A stretch of 64,000 nucleotides of DNA from Isoetes taiwanensis (GCA_021234155.1 JAJEKV010000008.1:12480962-12544961); one strand, 5' to 3'. Positions 37,205 to 48,489 are shown, counted from the stretch's first letter. The notes: generated from the sequence alone by a model not told the origin. Translations and numbers: made by a program.

Positions 37205-37576
37205 ATGGCTTATTCTCATTCAAGTACACTTCCTTTGGACGACAATCAACGCTGGACCATGTACAAGTTACTTCTTAATTGTGCTGTTCAAAACCTACAA
37301 AAAGAGATGGATAAGCCATTCGACAATCTTTATGTAAGGCCATGGGAATGCTACCATCGCATCACGGGGTTTATCCGACTCTTCAGGCTCTTAGTGTATC
37401 TCATGCCAACAAATAAATATGAGGATATGATTAGGAAGGCCAGAGATCGACGGGATACTCTGATATGGGGACTCAACATTCCCAATGAATGGGATGACGG
37501 TGTCATATCAAAGTGGTACAGTGGCCACGTGACTCGTTATCTTGCTGATCAAGTGGGCCTTTGTGACATTTTGTAG
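37205..37576 (+). CDS. Hypothetical 123-residue protein
   Basis: An intact ATG-to-stop frame with natural composition: rich in W, R, L and Y, mostly helical in appearance, no signal peptide or membrane segment, and no family I recognise. Residues 40-60 include Y-V-R-P-W-E-C-Y-H-R-I-T-G-F. It lies between two clusters of the AATCGCGCC palindromes, about 1.1 kb upstream of ParB-type copy 2, and in the same orientation. It could be a separate small gene of the same element or a leftover exon. Unlike its neighbours it has no internal stop. Confidence 0.45.
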   Translation: MAYSHSSTLPLDDNQRWTMYKLLLNCAVQNLQKEMDKPFDNLYVRPWECYHRITGFIRLFRLLVYLMPTNKYEDMIRKARDRRDTLIWGLNIPNEWDDGVISKWYSGHVTRYLADQVGLCDIL

Positions 37577-38590
37577 AGATATGTACAGCCTTATTGTGTT
37601 AGATATGTACAGCCTCCTATGTTAGTTTGGAAAAAACTTGCGCCTGGCGCATTTTGACACACAAAAAAAAAATCTACATTTTATTTTGTGAATATTAATA
37701 TAATCTCGCGCCTGGCGCAATTTTGTACTGCAGACTTTTATCTCACAAGACTTTTATTATGTTTTCTTTTATATGCAATGTCAGAAACGTTGAAATCCTT
37801 TGATGCCCTCTAGTCAGTCTGACCAACCTCAAGAAACTACACATTTTAATTAACGTGTGGTTTTCTGGGGTTGATAATACTGGCTAAAGAGCATAAAAGA
37901 ATGTTCAATATTCATACCATGACGCACATGTTATGATATATTTAGATTATGTTTCAGTAGTCAACAGAATTATACACACACCTTTTTCAGACGTTCTTTT
38001 GGCCATGCTACAATTGTGCCCACGCTTTAGCCAACTGTATCGCCACCGGGATGTCTTCGCGGAAGAGCCTCATCCTCATAATTGCAATTTATAATCGAAA
38101 TCTTACAGAAACTATTTCCAAGAGGAACACCATGGCACATAGAACTTGGATTCAGATCTTCGACTTTACATAATCCTACTCGGCGCTTCAAGTTTGCTGT
38201 TAAAAGATAACATTCTCCGACACTGATAAACAACCAGAATGATAGAATTGGCATGAAAAAAAACAAAACGAAGCTGTGCATATTCAGAATGGAATGACAC
38301 TCACCGTAGTTCAGCCGACATGATCGATTGAAGACTTGGAAGATGGTCGATTGAAGACGCTCAAGATGCTATTAGAAGCGGGTCGGTGATCTTGGAAGAT
38401 TAGGTGGAAGTAGCTTGCCACATATGCATTTTTGAAAATAAGAATTAATTATTTTCTTGAAATTGCAATAAAAAGAAAAGCACATTAAAAAAATGTAAAT
38501 GAGCGGGATGGGCGGTTACTTAAGGTGGTATAATTTTAAAATGACGGGAATTTGAAATGACGGTTCTAATCTGACGGCTTAGATTATCAA
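37577..38590. other. Intergenic region upstream of copy 2
   Basis: It holds two palindrome copies (37637, 37701). Otherwise no gene is recognised. A minus frame at 38027-38281 is probably chance. Confidence 0.4.
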
Positions 38591-38593
38591 CCC

Positions 38594-38602
38594 ATATATA
38601 TA
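38594..38602 (+). promoter_or_regulatory. TATA box of ParB-type copy 2
   Basis: 'tatatataa' lies about 55-60 bp before the ATG at 38655, which would give a short leader of roughly 25-30 bases. Confidence 0.5.
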
Positions 38603-38654
38603 AATTTGAACCAAAACTCCAGTCTCATAACATATCTTCCGAACTTGCAGTTCT

Positions 38655-41600
38655 ATGGCATCTGGAGGATCTGGCAGCCGCGGCTGAGGCGCAGGTAGAG
38701 GTGGGCGACATGCCAAAGCAACCCAGGATCTTGTTGAACAAGCTGAAAGTACTAATCCAGCTAGCCGTTCAGGTAATCATCAAAATTTTCTTATATATTT
38801 TGTTTCTGCGTCCCTCTTTTTGTTAGGTTTATCGGATGTTTTTCTTTAATACTAGAGTTATTATCCGCTAAGAAGCACATGTCCTCTAATACTTCAGTTC
38901 ATATATCCCAAGATGTATGCAAATATATGCTATGACGAGATATCTTTATTTTTTGATATTTCTTCATGTTGTGTTTTCGTTCATTTCTGTATCCACTATT
39001 TTTAGTCTTCTATAGTTAGTTGTGCTTTCAAATGAAGATTAAAATCTCTAAGGTCGGTTTTAAAGCGCGCCAAACGTGTATTTGTTGCATATATTCCAAG
39101 AATTATATTAATTTCTTATCTCTGTATCCTATACTGACAAACCCCTTTTGTTTCGGACAAAATGCCCCTGGCGCAATTTAGACTAAGATTATAATCTCTC
39201 AAAGTTTCAAAGCGCGCCAAGCGCGTTTTTGTTGCATACGTTGCAAGTTAGCATATATTTTCACATTTCAACATTAACGTTATGCTATCATTCTGCAGGA
39301 ACACAAAGGACAATCAAAAGGAAAATCAAACTCAGTCAAACATCTTTAGCCCAGAAAAAGCAAAGGACAGATGAAGACGTTACCGTTACAGACCTACAGC
39401 ATGTGTGTTGACGTTAGAATATACATCTGGAATAATAAAGGCTCAGGTAGAACCTCCATGTCCAGAAGAAGATCTTATAGAGGGGTCAGAATGATATGTC
39501 GAGATCTTTAAGACTAATGGGAAGACAGATCTTATTTTCATGTCTAGGGTAAAAGAGACTGATTAAATGAAGAAGCAGGGAATTGTTATCACATGCGAAG
39601 AATAGGACGATTCATATTGTTCAGTGTTCGTTGAAGTGGGGCAAAAAAAATAAGAAGAGCCTAAAAAAGATTAATCGGTGCAGTTCTAGTTATTTTAAAG
39701 AGACTGTCCTAAGATCAGACGACACTGTCGACACCTTGTTCAAATTTGGTTGGACAGTTGGTGAGCCATTGACACCTAAAAGAATATGCGAAGGGCTTTC
39801 AACTGTACGACGTGCCATCAGCACGAGGCCCTCAGGCAGTGTCTATATGCAGGTATTGAAGGATAAGGAAGATGCAAGTTCTAGAGGCAGGGACACTACA
39901 GAAGTTGCAGCAGGCCTTATAAGTGATGATGACAAGGCCAGGCAGTTGGAGGCGATGAGCAAGCTCAAAAAATATGCTGACAAGTATCCACTGGGCCTTA
40001 GCTTCACCCATCCCGTCCACGTCGATAGGTTTTTCAGGTCGACTAAAGCTATTTATGTCAGCAGAAGTTACGACAAGCAGCACTCCTTGGAGTTAGTCAA
40101 CAGCATGATCGAAAATCTAGGGCAGATACCAATGCCGGCAAATGTAATGCCTTACGATACGAAGAGAGGAAGGTACTCATGTGGAACAAGCTGGAGGACT
40201 TCATCGACAACCAAGACGTACATTTCATGATAATAGATGGCCAGCACTCAATTGAGGCTCAGAAGGTTCTGATGTGGAAGGCACAGAATACTGGAAATCA
40301 GTTGTTCTATAGGCTGTATTCGGTCAGCAACTGCAGGCTCTTGAGCGGCTCAACAACTCCTACCGAGCTAGCCGAAATCAGTGCACTTCTTAACGACATG
40401 GGAAAAACGTTTCTGTACAAAAGGTAAATCTTTCTTCCCTCTCTTTTCGTTTTCGTATTTGCAAATCGTGCCAGGCATGATTTGCCTATTCAGAAACTCG
40501 ATACGTTTAACTGAGTATTCTGGTTAGTCAAATCGTGCCTGGCACGATTTTCTTCTATTTTGAAATCGCGCCAGACGCGATTTGCATATTCAAAAACGAG
40601 AATGCTTCAACCAGTGAAAGCTGCCTCCTTTCAAAATACGCAAATCGCGCCTGGCGCGATTTCCCTTCTATTCTGAAATCGCGCCAGACGTGATTTGCAT
40701 TTTCAGAAACGGGACTGTGTGTTAACCAGTGAAAGCGGTCTCTTTTTAGAATACGCAAATCGCATCTGGCGCAATTTGTTGTTAATTTGGAACTAACAGA
40801 TTTATTTTTCGCAGCCCCTATATACAGCAATTGCGGCATGCTCATAACCAATGGATAGAGTATGGGAAATCAATGCCAACCAGACAGGGTCAGTCTAAAA
40901 GCGTTGAATTCAAATTGCTAGAAAGGACACTTTGTCAGACTATAATACAAGATAAGAGTAAGAGCACCAGGGCGAAGAGAAAAAAAGGAGATGAAATGGA
41001 GATCCTTCCGAAGCCCCTACTATACCCAAGGATGCCTGCAAAATAATTTTTGCTTATGACCAGGTCTGAGAAAAATGGAACGAATTCTGGGATGCCTACG
41101 TGGAGAAGAAGTTGTCTGATTCACAAGGCAAATTTCCTCCTGTTGACACATCAATATTCGATCTCCATGTCACAGAGATGAGGAAGTCCCAGGGATTAGA
41201 CGATGAAGAACTGATTTCGGTTCTGGACAGGTGCATCAGAAAAGAAGTCCTTTACAAGAAAAGTTCTGCAGCGAAGGACAAGGTATCATTTGAAGACGCC
41301 TGCGACCAACTGAAAAATATTCGAGTGCTCAGGATGGCAGTTGGAGCGGAGTTACAAAAGGCTTACAGGTGAGTGGTCTAGGACTAATGCAAAAATACGA
41401 CGTCTCCAATGATGATCTGAAGAAGTATGTTTTTTGGTCGAAAGACTTTGTCAAACAGCAGAAGTTGAAAAACGTTGCAAACCTGCGTGGGATTCACACG
41501 AAAGTGGCATCCGACTTGAAAATAAAAGTCGCATTGGTGAAGTAGACTCCGAAGAAGAATCCACATTCTTTTACCAAGTGTCCACTGGTTTTAATACAAT

Positions 41601-43572
41601 TCCAGATGTGGGTAAAGGACCGCATGATATCACACTCTTCATGCTTGATAACCGAGGCATCAGATGGTCGCTTCATGACTGTAATACATTCTATGATACA
41701 TGCGGTGGTTTTACGACAGAAATGCATTATACAATTGTCACAATTTACCCTCCGACATGTCCTATGCATATGCTCTATCTGCTGCAAAGGATTTAGAATG
41801 CGTTAAAGTGATACGGCAAGCAATCCTTATAGATGAAAATAGGGACAGTGAGTTTAGCACAGAAAGTAAAATCTCTCATGTGCTAATCATTATGATAGCC
41901 ATGATGGATGATAAGGAATATGAAAGGCTTAAGGAGAAACCAGAAGGCAAAAAACTTACATGGCAGTGCTATCAGCTAGATGAACCCCTCCTGCAAAACG
42001 TCTTCTATCTTGAGCAAACTATTGAAGATAAGGGGAAGGGTGTCGTAGATGTGGAACAGCGAGAACTTGAAGAGGAAGATGAGAAAGTAAACCAGCTCCT
42101 AACGTCAATTAAGGGGATGCTAAACAAGAACGCGTTCTCTATGGGCTTTTCTCATTATCTCGTTGAAGCATTTTGCGCATTGGGGGCAACTTGCTGGGAG
42201 CTTTATGTCGGAGGTTACATCGATAGGGAAGCTTTGAAGTTAGCAAGGAAATGCCAAAGCGTCGTCCTCGATGATCGATCCAAGCATTTCTTAGAGCTCC
42301 TTTTTTAGAAAGTGCTAGAGGAAGCACCTAGGGGTCCAATCGGCAGTGCAAAAAGCAAAGCTTCTAGCTCTAAGGCTGAAATACCTGCAGATTTGGCTAA
42401 AGAACGGGAGGCTATGAGACGGCACCTGGCTAGCATCAATATGGATATCACCAAAGAGCAGATAGTGGTTCCGGATCCTGTCGAAACGTTCGACATGCCT
42501 GTGAACATCGAAGATAAAGAATAGGATGAAAATAATAAGGATGAAGATAATGACAGGGATCGAGAGTCGAAATCTGAAAGCTCTAACCAGGTTAGCGTAA
42601 AGAGTAATGAACTATCAACCATAGTTCAAACTATACAGATCTTAACTGATGTGGTTGATGCTTCTAGCAGACCGGAGACAACACAGAATAAAGAAGCAAT
42701 GGAAGAATACACCACGAGGATTGATGAAGAAGAAAGGTATTGTGGCCAAGCTCGTTGTCTTATGATATTCATGCATTTTACTAATGACGCGCATATGGAA
42801 ATCGCACCTGGCGCGATTTAGAGTTTCCTTTGGTTTCATATTTTTAGAATTTGTTGACATGCTTCTTTGTATAAATCGCGCCTGGCGCATTTTCTTATTC
42901 CATTTCTTTCATCTCATACGTATCTGTTTGCGTTACAGACATAGTTCAGCTTCCCCAAAAATACTGGTCTTTGATTTGAATGGTGTGCTATGCAGAACGT
43001 TACCTAAAGCAACATTTGATAAGTCATGATATGCACAGAAACCATTTGAAATGCATACCAAATATGTTTACCTGCGCCCTTATCTGAAAGAGATGTTGGA
43101 CCAGGCCTTTAGTCTGTTTCGTTGTGCAATTTGGTCATCTATGGAACATGGAAATATACATGAAGTTTTGAGAGTAGTGCCTGAGCTAAATAGAGATTGG
43201 GCGTCCATCTAGGATCAAAGCAAATGTGCTTCATTTACAAACCCTAAGGATCTGACAGGTAAAAAAATATTTGTGAAATGCTTGCGCACCATGATGGATG
43301 CTCTAGGTGTTGAGGAAAAGGAAGGCATGATCATGGTTGATGATGACGCCCTCAAGTGTTGCTTCAATCAGTCACAGTCATTAAATCCACGATCCTATCA
43401 TCCTAATATGTTTAGCACAGATGACTTTCTACTTCGTTTTATCAGTGCCTTGCAAGAAATAGCTTCCGAAAAATCGGTCAAAGAGATACAAACACTATAT
43501 CCACAACTTGATTGGATGGGGGAAATTGACAGGGACCTTGAGAAAATTGTTCTAGAAAGGGAACTATTTTGA
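38655..43572 (+). pseudogene. ParB-like / MTase-like / FCP1-like multidomain gene, copy 2
   Basis: Exon 1 38655-38771 (Gly/Arg-rich start), intron 38772-39297, exon 2 39298-40423, intron 40424-40814, exon 3 40815-42736, intron 42737-42938, exon 4 42939-43572. Intron phases 1, 2 and 2 and positions equal those of copy 1. Exon 2: Y-P-L-G-L-S, then F-M-I-I-D-G-Q-H-S-I-E-A-Q-K and T-T-P-T-E-L-A-E-I (ParB/Srx-like). Exon 3: the linker matches copy 1, and C-W-E-L-Y-V-G-G-Y-I aligns with copy 1's MTase-like loop. Exon 4: I-L-V-F-D-L-N-G-V-L, A-I-W-S-S, I-M-V-D-D-D-A-L-K (FCP1-like). In-frame stops: TGA 38685-38687, TGA 39492-39494, TAA 39564-39566, TAG 39603-39605, TAA 39651-39653, TGA 43027-43029, TAG 43210-43212, with others in exon 3. 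Frame changes occur at an A8 run (39643-39650) and near 40170. More decayed than copy 1, from which it is strongly diverged (my rough estimate by eye is below 45% identity in the best part). Confidence 0.75.
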
Positions 43573-44358
43573 TATATGTATACCGAAAATATACTTTGCA
43601 TAAATATTTTGAATATGAAATATATTTTACACAAAAGCTTTTGAATATATATTGTGTTATTGTAAAATAACTTTGCAATGTTCTATGGTGTTGATCTTCT
43701 CTGATTATTAGAGACGAAATACAACTGTCTGTAGCAGCATTATTGGTTCTGTATATGTATTGTATTATTCTATTATGTATATGATTTACTATACGTCCAA
43801 TAATTTGTATGTATATACCGTCAATAATTTTGATGGGTATAAATAGATGTGCATCATTGTACCTCCAGCGAGGCATAGAACTTGAAGACTGGCTGACTGT
43901 CGTTGCTATGAATCACGTCTGCTTCTATCCTGATCCCTTCGATGTTGCGATCCATCTGCTATGGAATCTAGATCATGGTTTGTTCATGATCAAAAAGGAT
44001 CTCGGGGAGTTTTTCCCGTTGATGATGAATCGAATAGTTTTTGGCATTTATGTTGTTTGATCATGCTATATTTATGCCAACAAAATCGCGTCGGCAAACT
44101 TAATCCCGAACTCACTTAAATCTAAGTTTTGTAGCCACTTGCTTGCCGTTATTTATTGAAAAAAGGCTTCTTATTTTACTCTATAAATTTCGTAGTTGTC
44201 CATGATGGTATAAAATAATATGCAATTTTCTACTTTATGGGTGATTTGCATCGTATTTTTGAATGTCGTTCAATTTCAACACAAAATGCATATTCCCAGG
44301 CTGAAAATGAACTCAGTGCAAAAGTATGGTTAATTCAATACAAAGGTAAATAATACTT
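43573..44358. other. Region without a recognisable gene
   Basis: AT-rich 3' flank of copy 2. A plus frame at 43809-44060 has no recognisable family. A partial palindrome half (aaaatcgcg) is near 44081. Confidence 0.4.
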
Positions 44359-44387
44359 ACTAGTTATGGTGCCCGGCGTTGCCGGGC
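44359..44387 (-). mobile_element. Helitron-like 3' terminus
   Basis: Read on the minus strand: a GC hairpin GCCCGGC-AAC-GCCGGGC (44387-44371), seven bases, then CTAG followed by T (44363-44359). This is the form of Helitron 3' ends (hairpin plus CTRR, inserted before T). The element would extend to the right. I could not find a convincing TC start, and no Rep/helicase sequence is present, so it would be non-autonomous. Confidence 0.45.
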
Positions 44388-44389
44388 TT

Positions 44390-45590
44390 TAGTAGTGGTT
44401 TGTAGAGGTGGTTGAGGATTGATGGTATTGGCAACTATTTTTATGAATTTAAATGGTAGACATGCAAGTGATGTAAATGAGGTTACATTATCATGATGAT
44501 GAGGTCGATTGTGTTTGAATTTGCATAAAGGTCCTCTAAAAGAATCTATATGGCAAGCTTGTCCACTAAATTTTGTGCAATCGTAGATCATTATGCATGA
44601 TGGGCGGCTAAAAAATTTGATTGATAATTATTTTCCTTCTCATCTATCAATATTGTTGAGTTGGGATGTGTTAAATCTTATCTACGAACGCTGGCATGTA
44701 CCTATTTAAAATTGCAAACAAAATGAGCACCCAAAGCATTTATTGCTCATGTGCTTGTCTCAACTTAATGTTCAATCTTATCTACAAAGGACATGTATAT
44801 GTATTCAAAATTGCACAAAAGGGGAGCATCCATAGGGAATTCGAAGTCTCATCTACTAAAAGGAATATACACATAGCTAGCTATACGTGCACAGACAATG
44901 ATAGTTTTTGTTCTTTAACTACATAACCTCACCTTGATAGCATGAATATATTCTTAAATATGCATGTGTGGCACTTTAAAGCAAAACTATACGACAAACA
45001 TATGGACAGGAGGTCAAATCACCTTGTAGCTCTTGCCTGTGCAATATTATAGTTTTACTCATTGTAACTTATGTTAACACATGATGGTATTTCAGATGGC
45101 CAGGCTAAGAAATAAACATGTCGTGAGTTCAGTTGCGAGTTCAAATTGTGATAATTCTACAGTGTATTATTTTATTACTGCAGGATATCTGTGAATATAT
45201 ACATTTGCCACCCACCATTATGCATTCACATCTCATTCACATTAATAACAGGACTCTCTTGAGCATGCAAAATAAAATCAATCATTGAATAACATAGAAA
45301 ACATAATAAAATCAAGTTAGCCGTCAATATAAGATTTGTTGCAGTTGAAATACAAAGGTTTGCCCGTGATAATCTTCATTAACCTCCCCACTTTTCAGGA
45401 TTCCATATCCAATCACAATACTCCTGGTACGTGGTACCTTATGCACATATCCAAAATCACAGTCTGCACATGATAAATGCATTCAACAATATACAATGGC
45501 TTAAACTAAATCTAAGATAATGCCCTAATGCAGCCTATGATGCAGATTTAAAGCATTTAATCCACATAATAATAAACAATAGAAGAAACT
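44390..45590. other. Region without a recognisable gene
   Basis: No gene recognised. It may be the body of the Helitron-like element that ends at 44359. Confidence 0.35.
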
Positions 45591-45596
45591 TGAAGT

Positions 45597-48485
45597 TCAC
45601 CTCAGCTCCAAAATCGTTATGGCCCAAAATGTCAGCCCCATTATGCTCCAATGTTGTCTGCAAAATCCGAAAATGACTTGCTCCTGCTCCAAAAACGAAG
45701 ATATATTTAGTTCTATACATGACTGCAAGAAATTAGCCTGTTGTAAAACACCATTTCAAATGAATGACTATGCTGAAGATCATAATTAGTTGAAAATAGT
45801 AAATACAGAAAAGAGGAAGGTGCACAAATTCACCTTGGAGCAATTGTTCTGATTCTACACTTCCTTCACCTGTTCTTTTACTCCATATAATTTTCAAAGT
45901 CTACAACCATCATATCTTCTTCAGAAATTATGACAAACAAAATTATGGCCATATTGTATGAGCATAGTTCACTTTAACACATTGAAATAGGGATAGACAT
46001 CCAATCCAACATACGCATTGCCTAGCTATAGAGGCTATTGGTTACCATCTTGCCAACATAGCCAAAAGGAAAGAAAGGAAAAAAAAAGCATAAGGTGTAT
46101 AAGAGGAGATGACTCACAACACAGTCGTTCAAGTGGTGGTGATAATTGTGCAGGAGCTCCCCAAGGCCCAAGTATGCTTGAACTGGAATTTGCCACATGG
46201 GAGGCTCTAAAAGTGCCAAATAACTGAAGCCTTTGAAATGCCTGGAAAGGATGCAAGGAGATTATAAAACCAAAAGACTTCGAGAAGGAAACAATACCTG
46301 GCTGGGAATATTCGTTGTTGTTGCCACAATACTTTTTATGCTCAAGTTCCTGTGTATAATGCAAACCGCTTGGCCAAGGACATTTGGGCAACGAAATTGC
46401 TACATCCAATTGCCCTAGAAAAACTCAGAATGTCAGTAAAGCATTTTCCACCTGAATTTTGACTGAACTTTGGAAAAGCACATTTACTATGAGCTATAGA
46501 CCTCTTCTCAAACCCTACATTGGAATCTTGCAGCCAAATTGCTTCAAAGTAAGTTTTTAGCATAACTCTGATCTAAATGGCAAAGTCTGATCTAAATGGC
46601 AAAGTTATTAGAGAGAAACAAAGGAAGAAACTTATGTTTGAAGTCCATAATAGATGTCCAGCTATATTTGCGCATGCTATATCATTGTATTATATCTTAA
46701 CAACAACAGCATGATCAGATTGTCATTAGAAGTACCATACAGTCATACTGTTCTATTATATTGCCTGTTTTAAGAGGTGCAGGAGAATTACTACCAGCTA
46801 GTTTAAATAGGTTTGATAGACAAAGGAAAGAATTGATGTTTGGCATTTGTAACCAAGGGAGCCTACTCTAGTCCTACAACTTAGTTCCGGAATTGTAACT
46901 ATTGTTCAGGAACTTCAAGTGAAATGTGAACAAAAATATTTCTAGAGCGAATCTCAAGAGCAAATACATACCTGCAAGTGGACTATTGGATCTCTAGAAG
47001 CCCACGGTTTGGAGCTGGCCATTCTTCCCATAGCTCCATTAATGCTCTTGGCCCATCTGGATGGTGCCCCAGAGGTTGAAGCAAGAAGCAATAGATTGTA
47101 GAGTAATATGGGTCCTCCTGCGTTTTTGGTTATAAAAAGTAATGTAGAACAACTCATTCATATGATAGCATAAAGGAATTGAAGCATATAACTTGATATA
47201 AAAATAAACAAAGAGAGGAAATGGAGATGGAAGACATGTTTTTTGTGGTCTAACCCTGCTATACAGATCTCCACGGTTGGAAATTGTCATAAGGATGCAA
47301 TCTAAATATGCTATCTTCATATGATGGAAGACATCCAAACATGTAAATGGTTATAATAAAGTTGTAATTAGGATATCTATTTCTAGAGCTAAATAATAGA
47401 ACTGGAATTACCTATTCCGATGCATCCTTATTAGGAGATGTAGAAGTTGCTAAGACTTTGTACATGACTTCGAGCTGCATAATAGCAAAGTAAGCACATG
47501 ACTTATTTGAGTTGCAACTGGCCCACAACAACATAAACAAACTTTCCTGCTATTTTGCTCATCAAAATGTCTTTGAAAACTAAAGATACACAAATATAAC
47601 GATGCCTTATAGATCAATCAAGAGTAATGTCTATAGAGGTAAACGATAATTTTAGAGAAGCCAAGTAATTATTTACATAGAGAAAACAAATGCAAAGTAC
47701 TCCAAAGCAGGAAGATGGAGACTCCTGCTGCATTTTTCAATCCTGAGAATGACAGAGAGATGGAGAAACCTCAAAATACCTTAGTGATTATGCTTGAAAG
47801 GCCTGCAAAGTTATAAATTGTACCTCCTACTTGTCATCATGCAGTAATGTCTGCAGAGGCAAATAGTTTAGAGAGCCAAGTACTTATCTGCATAAAGAGA
47901 AAAAAAATGCAAACTACTCCAACTAAGGGAGAAGATGCAGCTTTTGCTGCATTTTTGCAATTCTAAGAATGAGAAAGAGAGATGAAGGAATCTCAAATAC
48001 CTCAGATATTCTGAAATTGCTTTTATTAGATGAGGCCCCACTTCTATAGTGGCTTCCAACTGCGTAAGAGTAGAAACATGGCAATTAGAAACATTGAAAA
48101 GGCTGGCTTTGCAAATCCACAAAGCTCTATACAACAGAGCAAAAATCCCTCTTTCAATATGGAAAGCCTGCAATGATGATAGATGAATCAAGCATGATGA
48201 ATACGAAATACTTCAATTTTGATAGTTTATCACAGCACAGGAACACTAACTCATCCCTAATTCGAAATAAACTTACTCAGATCCTTCTGATGCAGATACC
48301 TGAAGTCTAAAATAAGAATTCCAAGGCATACAATGATGGATGAATGGATGAATCATGAAGGCAATCAACTGTTCTTGCCCAGTCTTTATCTCGCCTTTGG
48401 GCAGTTGAAGATCGCATCTCCGAATCACCAAACGAATGGCTGGGCAAGCCATTACCTTGAATATCGGCAGCGGTCGTGGCATATG
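45597..48485 (-). other. Possible intron-rich unidentified gene
   Basis: Several short minus-strand blocks are bounded by AG...GT and keep natural coding: about 48488-48290; 48175-48002 (A-F-H-I-E-R-G-I-F-A-L-L-Y, ending S-E-Y-L-R then GTATTT); 47476-47412; 47120-46974 (L-L-L-L-A-S-T-S-G-A-P-S-R-W-A-K, then GTATGT); about 46555-46440; 46395-46300; 46240-46115; and 45660-45602 (L-E-H-N-G-A-D-I-L-G, then GTGAAC). The 47412 block ends in a stop, so either frames or exons are mis-assigned or the locus is broken. I do not recognise the protein. The blocks may instead be chance. Confidence 0.3.
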
Positions 48486-48489
48486 CATG

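Larger units (their letters stand above)
36993..42893. repeat. Dispersed palindrome family AATCGCGCCTGGCGCGATT
   Basis: Copies or close variants stand at about 36993-37013, 37048-37067, 37099-37119, 37637-37656, 37701-37724, 39062-39083, 39159-39180, 39210-39228, 40462-40484, 40530-40550, 40563-40583, 40642-40662 (perfect), 40676-40697, 40757-40777, 42799-42819 and 42873-42893. All fall outside the four exons of the ParB-type copy 2 gene: in its three introns, in the upstream flank, or around the small ORF at 37205. Both orientations of the central base occur, and some half sites are changed in step with their partner (for example CGTGCC with GGCACG at 40530), which keeps pairing. Confidence 0.9.

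Noticed and set aside
36993..42893. Transposon terminal inverted repeats
   Set aside because: The palindromes are too many and too short, each is self-complementary, and they are spread through introns rather than at two ends.
44371..44387. Bacterial-type intrinsic terminator
   Set aside because: The hairpin is followed by too few T residues and the genome is eukaryotic. The CTAG-T next to it fits a Helitron end.
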